DNA from: Streptococcus mitis SK579
Lineage (GTDB): Bacteria > Bacillota > Bacilli > Lactobacillales > Streptococcaceae
Direction of reading: 5' to 3'
DNA: 50,755 bases
Assembly: GCF_000257905.1 (NCBI RefSeq)
Contig: NZ_AJJL01000034.1
Span: 1-50,755, forward strand
Shown here: positions 1-7,246 of the stretch, piece after piece
Position numbering within the stretch: the first letter of the stretch is position 1
How the letters are laid out: every line of letters starts with the position of its first letter
Translations under genes and position numbers: made by a program
Notes under the pieces: model-generated
What the model was told of the DNA's origin: nothing
The model's database searches: none
What the model saw: only the letters and a program-made list of their open reading frames with translations

Positions 1-15
1 CTTGACAAAGAGCCA

Positions 16-48
16 TAAAAAATGGAACAGACATCTGAATGCTGTTCC
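16..48 (-). terminator. Rho-independent terminator of tpiA
   Basis: On the minus strand the arms GGAACAG and CTGTTCC (42-48 and 24-30) form a hairpin followed by a run of T (plus-strand A run at 17-22). It lies about 20 bases past the tpiA stop codon, so it should end the tpiA transcript. Confidence 0.8.
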
Positions 49-67
49 ACCTAGCTTTTGCTACTGA

Positions 68-826
68 TTATTTTACAAAGTCAAGCAAAGCCAAGAAGCT
101 TTCTGCTTCAAGTGATGCACCACCTACAAGGGCACCGTCAACGTCTGGGCAAGCCATGTATGAAGCAACGTTTTCAGGTTTAACAGAACCACCGTATTGA
201 ACACGAACTTTGTCTGCGACTTCTTGACCGAAGTCAGCAGCTACAACGTCACGAACAACTTTACACATTTTTTGTGCGTCGTCTTGTGAAGCTGATTTAC
301 CAGTACCGATAGCCCAGATTGGCTCATAAGCGATAACTGATGCAGCAACTTGTTCAGCTGTCAATCCAGCCAAAGCAGCAGATACTTGAGCACCTACAAA
401 TTCAGCAGCTTTACCAGCTTCATAAGTTTCAAGTGATTCACCACAACAGATGATTGGAAGCATACCGTTTGCAAAGATAGCTTTTGCTTTTTTGTTGATA
501 TCTTCGTCAGTTTCATGGAAGTAGTCACGGCGTTCTGAGTGACCGATAACAACGTAGTCAGTACCAATTTCTTTCAAAACTTGTGGGCTAGTTTCACCAG
601 TGAAAGCACCTGCATTTTCAAAGTAGCAGTTTTGAGCAGCAACTTTAAGGTTTGAACCTTTGGCAGCAGCAAGAACAGTTGTCAAATCAAGAGCTGGAGC
701 TGCGATACCTGCTTCAACAAGATCTGATGAAGGAAGTTTTGATGCAACTGCTTCAACAAATGCTTTAGCTTCTTCTGGATTTTTGTTCATTTTCCAGTTA
801 CCCGCGATAAATGGTTTACGTGACAT
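68..826 (-). CDS. tpiA: Triosephosphate isomerase
   Basis: Interconverts dihydroxyacetone phosphate and glyceraldehyde 3-phosphate in cytoplasmic glycolysis. The 252-residue product has the usual TIM length. The N-terminal GNWKMN carries the catalytic Asn and Lys, VIGHSERR carries the catalytic His, [11 protein letters not shown] carries the catalytic Glu, and YGGSV plus ALVGGASL form the phosphate-binding loops. The ATG at 826 is chosen because an AGAGG ribosome site sits just upstream; a longer reading from a TTG at 847 would put that site inside the gene. It appears monocistronic, with its own promoter (864-892) and terminator (16-48). Confidence 0.97.
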   Translation of the reverse strand: MSRKPFIAGNWKMNKNPEEAKAFVEAVASKLPSSDLVEAGIAAPALDLTTVLAAAKGSNLKVAAQNCYFENAGAFTGETSPQVLKEIGTDYVVIGHSERRDYFHETDEDINKKAKAIFANGMLPIICCGESLETYEAGKAAEFVGAQVSAALAGLTAEQVAASVIAYEPIWAIGTGKSASQDDAQKMCKVVRDVVAADFGQEVADKVRVQYGGSVKPENVASYMACPDVDGALVGGASLEAESFLALLDFVK

Positions 827-863
827 TTCACATACCTCTTTTTTCAATTTATTTTCTATTTAT

Positions 864-892
864 TTTATCACAATTAGACACAGCTTGCAAAT
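864..892 (-). promoter_or_regulatory. tpiA promoter
   Basis: On the minus strand, TTGCAA (887-892) and TAAAAT (864-869) are separated by 17 bases, with a TGA extended -10. It sits about 40 bases upstream of the tpiA start and has the same -35 hexamer as the rplK promoter. Confidence 0.65.
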
Positions 893-923
893 CTTACTCG
901 GATTTCAAGCCTGCTTACGTGGA

Positions 924-1601
924 TTAATCCTTCCAAAGATCCATGGCATTTCTAAAATCTGCAGATACCTGTGTCAACTGAGGATTGCTTGCTTCTCTTT
1001 CTGCCCGCTTGGCCTCAATTTGAGCCACACTTTTGATACCTTCATGGCGCCAATTTCTCAAAATCGCCTGAATGTACTTCCAGTTTGCTTTTCCATTCAA
1101 AACAGCTTCACGAAGAGCCTCCTTAATCAAGTCAGCACTGGTTCCATCTTCCTTAAGGGTCTTAGTCAAATCCTCGATTTCAAAAGGCGTCAACAAGCGT
1201 CCCAGCTCCTGCTGGAAGGTTTCCACCAAATCCTTGAGTTGATTTTGAGGGGTCAACTGGTCTGAACTCGAAGAGCTAGCTCCAAGCAAGTCATCCAAAC
1301 GTTCCAAGGCTAGACTAGCATCAAAGAGCAATTCAATTTCGCCATTTAATTCGATAGTACGATATTGGATAAGTCCCCTCTCTGTCAAGTTGGAAATGGA
1401 TTGGTTGACATCCGAAATTTCCTTGCCAATCCTTTCAGCAATCTGACTTGGCGACATTTCTTCCAAACCTGTCGTATTTTGCAAATAGAAAAATTGCCAG
1501 ACCAGAAAATCGTCGCTGGAAGGAAAGAGTTCCTTAAAATGCAAGAGCAGGGCACTCGGTAAAACCAAGTTCCCTGATTTAAAAGCGTCTAAATATGTCA
1601 T
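924..1601 (-). CDS. dnaD: DnaD-domain replication initiation protein
   Basis: A 225-residue protein with the two-part layout of DnaD. Residues 1 to about 110 form a winged-helix N-domain (LLLHFKELFPSSDDFLVWQFF, then a recognition-helix region SPSQIAERIGKEISDV). Residues about 130-200 form the DnaB_2-type C-domain, including LTPFEIEDL and the WKYIQAILRNWRHEGI helix. In Firmicutes DnaD acts with DnaB and DnaI in loading the replicative helicase and in primosome restart. The gene starts 8 bases after metA and is probably cotranscribed with it. There is a sizeable gap before tpiA. Confidence 0.9.
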   Translation of the reverse strand: MTYLDAFKSGNLVLPSALLLHFKELFPSSDDFLVWQFFYLQNTTGLEEMSPSQIAERIGKEISDVNQSISNLTERGLIQYRTIELNGEIELLFDASLALERLDDLLGASSSSSDQLTPQNQLKDLVETFQQELGRLLTPFEIEDLTKTLKEDGTSADLIKEALREAVLNGKANWKYIQAILRNWRHEGIKSVAQIEAKRAEREASNPQLTQVSADFRNAMDLWKD

Positions 1602-1609
1602 AATTCCTC

Positions 1610-2554
1610 TTATAAATACCCATATGCAGATGCATCATCTTCTATCTTTCTCCAGTCAAAAGGCGTCTCCTGATAGACAGCATAGTTTACCCAGTTACTG
1701 AAAAATAGGGCTGCTGATGAAGACCAACAAAGACAAGGTGTCTGGTTGACATCATTATCCTTAAAGTAATTTTCTGGAATATGAGGATCCAAACCTGCAT
1801 CACGATCTCGGAAATACTCTTTTGCTAAGGTATCACGGTCATATTCCAAATGCCCAAAACTATAAATTTCACGTAAATCACGACTGGCCAAAATCGAAAC
1901 CCCAACCTGAGGTCCTTCTGATAAAATCTCGAGATTGGTTTTGTTTAAGATCTCTTCCTTAGAAATCTCCGTATGCCGAGAATGAGGAGATACGTAACTA
2001 TCGTCAAAGCCCCTAAAGAGAAGATGACCTTCCTTTAAGGTGTCCTGAGGATAGATACCCGATAACTTACTGTCCATCTGGTATTTTTCAACCCCATAAC
2101 GCAGATAAAGCCCAGCCTGAGCCCCCCAACAGATATGAAGGGTCGAATAGACATGGGTCTTGGACCACTCAAGCACCTGACTGAATTCCTCCCAATAGTC
2201 CACTTCCTCAAATGGTAAATGCTCAACTGGAGCCCCTGTGATAATCATCCCGTCAAAATACTCATCCTTGACTTCAGGAAAAGTTTTATAGAAAGTCTCC
2301 ATGTGCTCTGAGCGAGTTGTTTTAGAACGGTGGCTTTCCATATAGAGGAAATCAATATCCAGTTGCAGGGGTGTATTGGCCAAATGGCGCAACAATTGAG
2401 TCTCTGTGACCATTTTTTGTGGCATGAGATTTAAGATTAAAATCTTCAAGGGACGGATATCTTGGTGGGCAGCACGTTGATCATCCATGACAAAGATATT
2501 CTCTGTCCGTAAAATCTCAACAGCTGGCAATTTTTTATCAATTCGAATCGGCAT
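1610..2554 (-). CDS. metA: Homoserine O-acyltransferase, MetA family (predicted acetyltransferase)
   Basis: Activates homoserine for methionine synthesis. The 314-residue protein shows the whole MetA family: a class I glutamine amidotransferase-like fold with nucleophile Cys142 in [10 protein letters not shown] and His235/Glu237 in SFGHLEYD. Residue 111 is Glu (GAPVEHLPF). In this family Glu at 111 goes with acetyl-CoA use and Gly with succinyl-CoA, so the common label succinyltransferase is probably wrong here. Its promoter lies about 230 bases upstream, beyond a BOX repeat, and overlaps a degenerate MET-box. It is followed closely by dnaD. Confidence 0.93.
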   Translation of the reverse strand: MPIRIDKKLPAVEILRTENIFVMDDQRAAHQDIRPLKILILNLMPQKMVTETQLLRHLANTPLQLDIDFLYMESHRSKTTRSEHMETFYKTFPEVKDEYFDGMIITGAPVEHLPFEEVDYWEEFSQVLEWSKTHVYSTLHICWGAQAGLYLRYGVEKYQMDSKLSGIYPQDTLKEGHLLFRGFDDSYVSPHSRHTEISKEEILNKTNLEILSEGPQVGVSILASRDLREIYSFGHLEYDRDTLAKEYFRDRDAGLDPHIPENYFKDNDVNQTPCLCWSSSAALFFSNWVNYAVYQETPFDWRKIEDDASAYGYL

Positions 2555-2602
2555 AACCCTCTCCTAACTGTACTCTTTCAGGAATAATTGCATGTGTTTG
2601 AA

Positions 2603-2752
2603 ACTCTTCGAAAATCTCTTCAAACCGCGTCAACGTTGCCTTACCGTACGTATATGTTACTGACTTCGTCAATTCTATCTGCAACCTCAAAGCTGTACTT
2701 TGAGCAGCTTACGGCTAGTTTCCTAGTTTGCTCTTTGATTTTCATTGAGTAT
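2603..2752 (+). repeat. BOX element (boxA-boxB-boxC type)
   Basis: About 150 bases match the pneumococcal BOX repeat. It begins ACTCTTCGAAAATCTCTTC, has a diverged boxA core (CGTCAACGTTGCCTTACCGTA), a middle part with ACTGACTTCGTCA, and a boxC end with CTAGTTTCCTAGTTTGC and GATTTTCATTGAGTAT. The two ends are inverted complements (GAAAATC/GATTTTC). It lies between the metA promoter and the metA start, so it would be transcribed as antisense-orientation BOX RNA in the metA leader. Confidence 0.88.
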
Positions 2753-2782
2753 GAAACTAAATCTCAAACACTTAGTCCTTTT

Positions 2783-2816
2783 ATTATACTGCAAGAAGAT
2801 ATAGTTTTCAATTATA
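2783..2816 (-). promoter_or_regulatory. metA promoter with degenerate MET-box (MtaR/MetR-type operator)
   Basis: On the minus strand, TTGAAA (2806-2811) and TATAAT (2783-2788) are 17 bases apart. The plus-strand sequence TATAGTTTTCAATTATA (2800-2816) overlaps the -35 box. It matches the streptococcal MET-box TATAGTTTnAAACTATA except at two right-arm positions. A perfect copy lies before metE (40353-40373). The leader to metA is about 220 bases and contains the BOX element. Confidence 0.6.
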
Positions 2817-2863
2817 GTTTTTCTCTAACTAGCTATAGTCTATTTTTATATCCTAATGTAGAG

Positions 2864-2886
2864 AAAACAGCCCTAGGGACTGTTTT
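2864..2886 (-). terminator. Probable apt terminator
   Basis: AAAACAG and CTGTTTT arms flank a CCCTAGGG centre directly after the apt stop codon. T-rich tracts lie on both sides, so it could work in both directions; the minus-strand tract is short. Confidence 0.55.
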
Positions 2887-2889
2887 TCA

Positions 2890-3402
2890 TTAATAATGCA
2901 TGAGAACTTTGTAATCGTAGTCACCGATTTTTTCACGGCCGTTCAATTCATCCAATTCAACAAGGAAGGCACAACCTGCCACAACACCGCCAAGTTTTTC
3001 AATCATCTCGATGGTCGCCTTAACAGTTCCACCTGTTGCCAAGAGATCATCTACGATAAGAACACGTTGACCTGGCTTAATGGCATCCGCGTGCATAGTC
3101 AAGGTATCAACACCGTACTCTTTTTCATAGTCAGCAGAAATGACTTCACGTGGTAATTTACCCGGCTTACGAACAGGGGCAAAACCAATTCCCAACTCAA
3201 AAGCAACTGGACAACCCACGATAAATCCACGAGCTTCAGGACCTACAATCATGTCGATTTTCTTGTCAGTAGCGTACTGAACGATTTCACGAACAGCGTA
3301 GCTATAAGCATTTCCATCAGCCATCAAAGGACTGATATCACGGAAGGTGATGCCTTCCTTAGGATAATTTTCAATTGTTGCAATATAATCTTTTAAATTC
3401 AT
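2890..3402 (-). CDS. apt: Adenine phosphoribosyltransferase
   Basis: Salvages adenine to AMP using PRPP. The 170-residue length is typical. Visible are the N-terminal FRDISPLM segment, the GPEARGFI loop, the PRKPGKLP flexible loop, and the PRPP-binding signature [13 protein letters not shown] near residue 120. It stands alone between a -10 element (3435-3440) and a short hairpin (2864-2886). In S. pneumoniae as I remember it, tpiA, dnaD, metA and apt are also neighbours, whereas rplA is not next to apt. Confidence 0.96.
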   Translation of the reverse strand: MNLKDYIATIENYPKEGITFRDISPLMADGNAYSYAVREIVQYATDKKIDMIVGPEARGFIVGCPVAFELGIGFAPVRKPGKLPREVISADYEKEYGVDTLTMHADAIKPGQRVLIVDDLLATGGTVKATIEMIEKLGGVVAGCAFLVELDELNGREKIGDYDYKVLMHY

Positions 3403-3434
3403 CTTTTTCTTTCTTTCAAAGTTTTTTACTCCCT

Positions 3435-3443
3435 ATTATACCA
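3435..3443 (-). promoter_or_regulatory. apt promoter, extended -10
   Basis: On the minus strand, TGGTATAAT is an extended -10 (TATAAT at 3435-3440), about 33 bases upstream of the apt start. No convincing -35 was seen. Confidence 0.5.
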
Positions 3444-3541
3444 TATTTTCTAATAAAGAAGGAAGAGAAAACAGTATTTCATTTGCTACTCACCCTATAA
3501 GCCAAATAAGACAACCATTTTATAGAGACTATAACTTACAT

Positions 3542-3567
3542 ACAAAAACGAGCACTTTCGTACTCGT
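3542..3567 (-). terminator. Terminator of the rplK-rplA operon
   Basis: On the minus strand ACGAGTAC, a GAAA tetraloop and GTGCTCGT form an 8-base-pair hairpin (3548-3567) followed by TTTTTGT. It lies 20 bases past the rplA stop codon. Confidence 0.88.
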
Positions 3568-3587
3568 CCTCTGATATAAACTACTGA

Positions 3588-4277
3588 TTAAAGTGAGTTA
3601 ACGTCAACCTTGATACCAACACCTTGAGTAGTTGTGATTGTCAAGCTTGTTACGTAAGTTCCTTTAGCAGTAGCTGGTTTAGCTTTTTGGATTGTTTCGT
3701 TAAATGCTTTGAAGTTTTCAACCAACTTGTCAGCTTCAAATGAAACTTTACCGATGATCGCTTGTACGATACCTGCACGGTCCGCACGGTAAGTGATTTT
3801 ACCACCTTTAGACTCTTCAACTGCTTTAGCAACATCCATTGTTACAGTACCAGTTTTAGGGTTTGGCATCAAGTTACGTGGTCCAAGGACACGTCCAAGA
3901 CGTCCAACAAGAGCCATCATGTCAGGTGTTGCGATAACTACGTCGAAGTCCAACCAACCGTCGTTGATTTTAGCAACAAGGTCGTCTTCACCAACGAAGT
4001 CTGCACCAGCAGCTTTTGCTTCTTCAGCTTTTGCACCACGTGCAAATACAAGAACGCGAGCTGTTTTACCAGTACCGTTTGGCAATACCATTGCTCCACG
4101 GATTTGTTGGTCAGCTTTTTTAACGTCAATGTTCAAGTTGTAAGCAACTTCTACAGTTGCATCGAATTTTGCAAAGTTAGTTTCTTTTGCAAGAGCTACA
4201 GCTTCTTCAACGCTGTATGCTTTTGTGCTGTCGATCTTCTCAAGAGCAGCACGAAGTTGTTTGCTTTTTTTAGCCAT
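3588..4277 (-). CDS. rplA: 50S ribosomal protein L1
   Basis: Binds helices 76-78 of 23S rRNA at the L1 stalk and helps release deacylated tRNA; in many bacteria it represses its own operon. The 229-residue product carries the L1 hallmarks: an N-terminal domain ([18 protein letters not shown]), a central domain with [20 protein letters not shown], and a C-terminal return strand with [11 protein letters not shown]. It is second in an operon after rplK, 96 bases downstream. That spacer contains a hairpin (4296-4322) of the same design as one before rplK, placed just before the ribosome site. Confidence 0.98.
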   Translation of the reverse strand: MAKKSKQLRAALEKIDSTKAYSVEEAVALAKETNFAKFDATVEVAYNLNIDVKKADQQIRGAMVLPNGTGKTARVLVFARGAKAEEAKAAGADFVGEDDLVAKINDGWLDFDVVIATPDMMALVGRLGRVLGPRNLMPNPKTGTVTMDVAKAVEESKGGKITYRADRAGIVQAIIGKVSFEADKLVENFKAFNETIQKAKPATAKGTYVTSLTITTTQGVGIKVDVNSL

Positions 4278-4295
4278 TTTCTATTCTCCTTGTAA

Positions 4296-4322
4296 GTGGT
4301 TCAATCGATTTTCATCTCCCAC
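4296..4322 (-). promoter_or_regulatory. Candidate L1-binding hairpin before rplA
   Basis: On the minus strand GTGG (4319-4322) pairs with CCAC (4296-4299). Inside are a two-base bulge GA, a 3-bp GAT/ATC stem and a GAAA loop. The sequence GTGGGAG is shared with the hairpin before rplK and resembles the GGUGGGAGG segment of the L1 site in 23S rRNA. The ribosome site AAGGAG lies immediately after it. Inference only. Confidence 0.4.
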
Positions 4323-4373
4323 GTCACTTCTCGAAATGATGAAGTCTTGCGGGTTATATAGGGATGTTATTGA

Positions 4374-4799
4374 TTAGTCAACAACAGTGAATCCCATAGA
4401 ACGAGCAGTACCTTCGATCATACGCATTGCAGACTCTACGTTTGCTGCGTTCAAATCTGGCATCTTAGTTTCTGCAATTTCTTGTACTTGCGCACGAGTA
4501 ACTGTAGCAACTTTAGTTTTGTTAGGTGTCCCTGATCCTTTTTCAACACCTGCAGCTTTTTTCAAAAGAACAGCAGCTGGTGGTGTTTTTGTAACGAAAG
4601 TAAATGATTTGTCTTCGTATACTGAGATAACAACTGGAATGATCATACCAGCTTGGTCAGCAGTACGAGCGTTGAACTCTTTTGTGAATCCCATGATGTT
4701 GATACCAGCTTGACCAAGAGCAGGTCCAACCGGTGGAGCTGGTGTAGCTTTACCAGCAGGGATTTGCAATTTTACAAGTTTTTCGACTTTTTTAGCCAT
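4374..4799 (-). CDS. rplK: 50S ribosomal protein L11
   Basis: A component of the GTPase-associated centre, binding 23S rRNA and needed for stringent-factor activation. The 141-residue length is standard. Residues 1-70 contain the proline-rich hinge ([20 protein letters not shown]) and [13 protein letters not shown]. The C-terminal rRNA-binding domain has [23 protein letters not shown] and the end [10 protein letters not shown]. It is first in the rplK-rplA operon, with a clear promoter (4878-4905) and a leader that can fold into a hairpin touching the ribosome site (4814-4854). Confidence 0.98.
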
Positions 4800-4813
4800 T
4801 TTTAAATCCTCCT

Positions 4814-4854
4814 TTGTGGTTTTGGCGGTAATTAAATATTTTTACCTCCCACAA
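4814..4854 (-). promoter_or_regulatory. Candidate L1-binding leader hairpin before rplK
   Basis: On the minus strand TTGTGG (4849-4854) pairs with CCACAA (4814-4819). Inside are the left bulge GA, a GGT/ACC stem, and an A-rich loop; the right internal loop is GCCAAAA. The right arm abuts the AAAGGAGG ribosome site (4808-4815), so folding would hide it. It has the same GTGGGAG core and architecture as 4296-4322. Confidence 0.5.
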
Positions 4855-4877
4855 GTATGCTTTTCACATACCCATCT

Positions 4878-4905
4878 ATTATACACTATTTATCTAGAAT
4901 TGCAA
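4878..4905 (-). promoter_or_regulatory. rplK-rplA promoter
   Basis: On the minus strand, TTGCAA (4900-4905) and TATAAT (4878-4883) are 16 bases apart. The start point would be near 4872, giving a leader of about 70 bases. Confidence 0.7.
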
Positions 4906-4921
4906 GAGAAAAGTTTATTTT

Positions 4922-5638
4922 TTAATCGACGTAATCTCCGCCTTCAAAGCCATAGTATTCTTCCAAGCTGAGACCAGTCTCAGCAATTTCTTTAGCTTCT
5001 TTTCCGACATAACGAAGGTGCCATTCCTCAGCCATATAGCCTGTTTCCTTTTCCTTACCTTTGAGATAACGGACAACAAAGCCATAATCAGCAGCATTGT
5101 CCAAGAGCCATTGGGCCGCTTTTTCTTCTGTCACCAAATCACCATTTGTCCCAATCACATCAAAGGCTAAGCCTGTCTGGTGTTCGCTATAGCCAGGACG
5201 AGCAGAATAACGGTCGGCAGCTTCTTTCCCATCTTGATTGACATAATCTTGATAGAGCTTGGTCTGAGTTTCATAACTTCTAAAGCCACTGTAATGGTCA
5301 CTGATTGGGAAACCTGCCTCTTGCATCGCTTTTATGAGTTTGACCAACTCTGCCTTGGCTGTCGGATTTTCCCCTGGATTATAGTCTTTAGACAATGGAT
5401 AGTGTTTATTGGCTACGATGATTTCATCGTATTTCCCTTGGATGCTGTAGTAGTCTCCTTTGTTAGCCACTTCTGCTTTATTCTGGGCAGCTCCTTGAGA
5501 TTTACTGCCGGCTGTTCCATCAGCTTTGGCTGTTTGTTCTGTCTTAGCTGCGCCATCTTCATTTTTTGCTTTTTCTTGTGAACAAGCTGCTAGACTCAAG
5601 GCTAGCAAGGCTGTCAAGATAAGGTATCTTTTCTTCAT
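4922..5638 (-). CDS. ldcB: D,D/L,D-carboxypeptidase lipoprotein, VanY/LdcB (DacB) family
   Basis: Trims stem peptides of peptidoglycan on the outer face of the membrane; the pneumococcal relative LdcB/DacB removes D-Ala from tetrapeptides. The 238 residues start with a lipoprotein signal whose lipobox LAAC places Cys19 at the mature N-terminus. A low-complexity Lys/Ala/Gln linker runs to about residue 60, and then a VanY domain follows. Zn ligands are visible as His153 and Asp160 (SEHQTGLAFD) and His207, with catalytic Glu205 (EWHLRYVG). It is last in an apparent operon with the M42 peptidase and HIT genes. No terminator was seen before the rplK promoter. Confidence 0.92.
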   Translation of the reverse strand: MKKRYLILTALLALSLAACSQEKAKNEDGAAKTEQTAKADGTAGSKSQGAAQNKAEVANKGDYYSIQGKYDEIIVANKHYPLSKDYNPGENPTAKAELVKLIKAMQEAGFPISDHYSGFRSYETQTKLYQDYVNQDGKEAADRYSARPGYSEHQTGLAFDVIGTNGDLVTEEKAAQWLLDNAADYGFVVRYLKGKEKETGYMAEEWHLRYVGKEAKEIAETGLSLEEYYGFEGGDYVD

Positions 5639-5648
5639 TTCTACTCCT

Positions 5649-6110
5649 TTATTCTAATAGTTTATCTACTTCTGATGATAAACGTTCGACTAATCTTTTA
5701 ATCTCATCCGGTTTTGCTTGGCAGGTTTCTGCTGTCATTTCTTCAAAAGGAACCCACCAAACTGGCCCACGTCCCTTGAGACCGTGACCATTCATATCAC
5801 CTGTCCGTCTAGGAAAAAGATGCCAATGAAGATGGGCATCGCCATTTCCTAGCAGTTCGATATTCATTTTCTCAGCAGCAAAAGCCTTGGCAACTGCCTC
5901 TTGGACCACACTCATTTCTTCTAGAAAACGGAGTTTCGTTTCCTTTTCTAAATGGTGCAATTCGGTGACGTGTTCCTTGGCTAGAAAGAGACTATAGCCT
6001 GCAAAATACTGGTGGTCTCCAATCACAAGATAGCCTGTTTCCAACTCTCTTACAAAGTAAGGATTTTCCCCAGCCTTGATCAGCTCAATTCTCTGGCAAA
6101 TCAGGCACAT
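5649..6110 (-). CDS. HIT family nucleotide hydrolase/transferase
   Basis: A 153-residue histidine-triad protein. The HIT signature HLHWHLFPR (preceded by GNGDA) carries the catalytic middle His that attacks the alpha-phosphate of nucleotide substrates. The N-terminal CLIC pair may be a metal site as in some HIT proteins. The physiological substrate cannot be told from sequence. The ATG follows the stop codon of the upstream M42 gene by one base and has no strong ribosome site, suggesting translational coupling. The lipoprotein gene starts 10 bases later. Confidence 0.88.
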   Translation of the reverse strand: MCLICQRIELIKAGENPYFVRELETGYLVIGDHQYFAGYSLFLAKEHVTELHHLEKETKLRFLEEMSVVQEAVAKAFAAEKMNIELLGNGDAHLHWHLFPRRTGDMNGHGLKGRGPVWWVPFEEMTAETCQAKPDEIKRLVERLSSEVDKLLE

Positions 6111-6111
6111 A

Positions 6112-7149
6112 TTAGTCTACCAATGCGCTCTTAAGATAAGCATCAACCATACGCTCCGTTGCAACCACAGAGTCAATATGAGTGCGCTCATAAGAGTGGC
6201 TAGACTCGATACCAGCACCAAGAAGGGCGTGTTTGACCTCTGCCCCTGCAGACATGGCTGCTGAAGCGTCCGATCCATAAAATGGATAGATATCCAATTT
6301 AAATGGAATATCCTGCTCTTTCGCCAAAGTCACCAAGTGTTGACGGAAGTCATAGTGATAAGGACCTGAAGCATCCTTGACACAGATAGACACTGTGTAC
6401 TCGTCTGTCTGCTGGTCATCGCCCATAGCTCCCATATCCACAGCCAGATACTCTACCACCTGAGCAGGGATATTAGAGTTGGCACCGTGTCCCACTTCTT
6501 CAAAGACTGAAAAAGCAAAATGGGTTGTAACTGGCAATTCAATCTTCTCTTTCTTATAAAGACGAAGCAGGTTAAGCAAAATCGCTGCACTGACCTTATC
6601 GTCCAAATGACGAGATTTGATAAAGCCTGTCTCTGTCACGACAGTTCGTGGGTCAAAGCTGATAAAATCACCGACTTCAATCCCAAGAGAACGAGTTTCT
6701 TTTTCATTGCTTACTTTTGCATCTAAACGCACTTCCATATTGTCTTGCGTACGTTCTGCAGTTCCTGCATCCTTGTAGACATGGCAAGAAGTTTGGTGGA
6801 TGAGGATGGTTCCTAATACTTTTTCACCTGTACTAGCCACATGAACGGTACAGTTTTCTCCTTCAATCATGTTCCAAGGAAAACCACCGATACGGTCCAT
6901 TTTGAGACGGCCATCTGGTTTGACAGCACGGACAATAGCCCCCAGCGTATCTACATGGGCAGTCACATAGCGTTGTTGCTCATCATTTTGACCTTTGATA
7001 GTCACATTGACACCGCCCTTGGCTGTACGAACTGGCTGGTAACCGAAACCTTCTAGAGTCTTGACTAAATAGTCTGAAATCTCACGAGTGAAGCCCGTTG
7101 GCGATGCAATAGCTGTCAGTTCTTTGATATATTCTACTGTTTGATTCAT
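6112..7149 (-). CDS. M42 family metallo-aminopeptidase
   Basis: A 345-residue cytoplasmic aminopeptidase of the PepA/FrvX/tetrahedral aminopeptidase family. Metal ligands and catalytic residues are visible in order: VTAHVDTLG (His, Asp), SRHLDDKVSA (bridging Asp), FEEVGHGA (catalytic Glu pair), AVDMG (Asp) and ERTHIDS (His). It releases N-terminal residues from peptides; whether it prefers acidic residues cannot be read by eye. Its ribosome site AAAGAGGTG is good, and a TATAAT lies about 20 bases upstream of the start. It is first of three tightly packed genes, followed by the HIT and LdcB-like genes. Confidence 0.9.
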   Translation of the reverse strand: MNQTVEYIKELTAIASPTGFTREISDYLVKTLEGFGYQPVRTAKGGVNVTIKGQNDEQQRYVTAHVDTLGAIVRAVKPDGRLKMDRIGGFPWNMIEGENCTVHVASTGEKVLGTILIHQTSCHVYKDAGTAERTQDNMEVRLDAKVSNEKETRSLGIEVGDFISFDPRTVVTETGFIKSRHLDDKVSAAILLNLLRLYKKEKIELPVTTHFAFSVFEEVGHGANSNIPAQVVEYLAVDMGAMGDDQQTDEYTVSICVKDASGPYHYDFRQHLVTLAKEQDIPFKLDIYPFYGSDASAAMSAGAEVKHALLGAGIESSHSYERTHIDSVVATERMVDAYLKSALVD

Positions 7150-7196
7150 TTCTTCACCTCTTTTGCTACCTATTATAACACATTTATCATCGGATA

Positions 7197-7241
7197 AAAA
7201 AAGAAAATCACTCCTGTAGACTTGGCTACAAAAGTGATTTT
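7197..7241 (-). terminator. brnQ terminator
   Basis: On the minus strand AAAATCACT and AGTGATTTT (7233-7241 and 7204-7212) bracket a loop that can pair further (GTAG/CTAC), followed by CTTTTTTT. It begins 5 bases after the brnQ stop codon. Confidence 0.85.
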
Positions 7242-7246
7242 AGTGA

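Noticed and set aside
660..1265. A 201-codon plus-strand open frame across the end of dnaD and start of tpiA
   Set aside because: It runs antisense to two well-supported genes, has no ribosome site and no recognisable domain; it is a frame shadow.
2603..2752. An insertion sequence or RUP remnant near metA
   Set aside because: The sequence matches BOX subunits from end to end and has no transposase remnant.
2588..2893. A 101-codon plus-strand frame across the BOX element
   Set aside because: It is formed by BOX and promoter sequence, with no ribosome site or domain.
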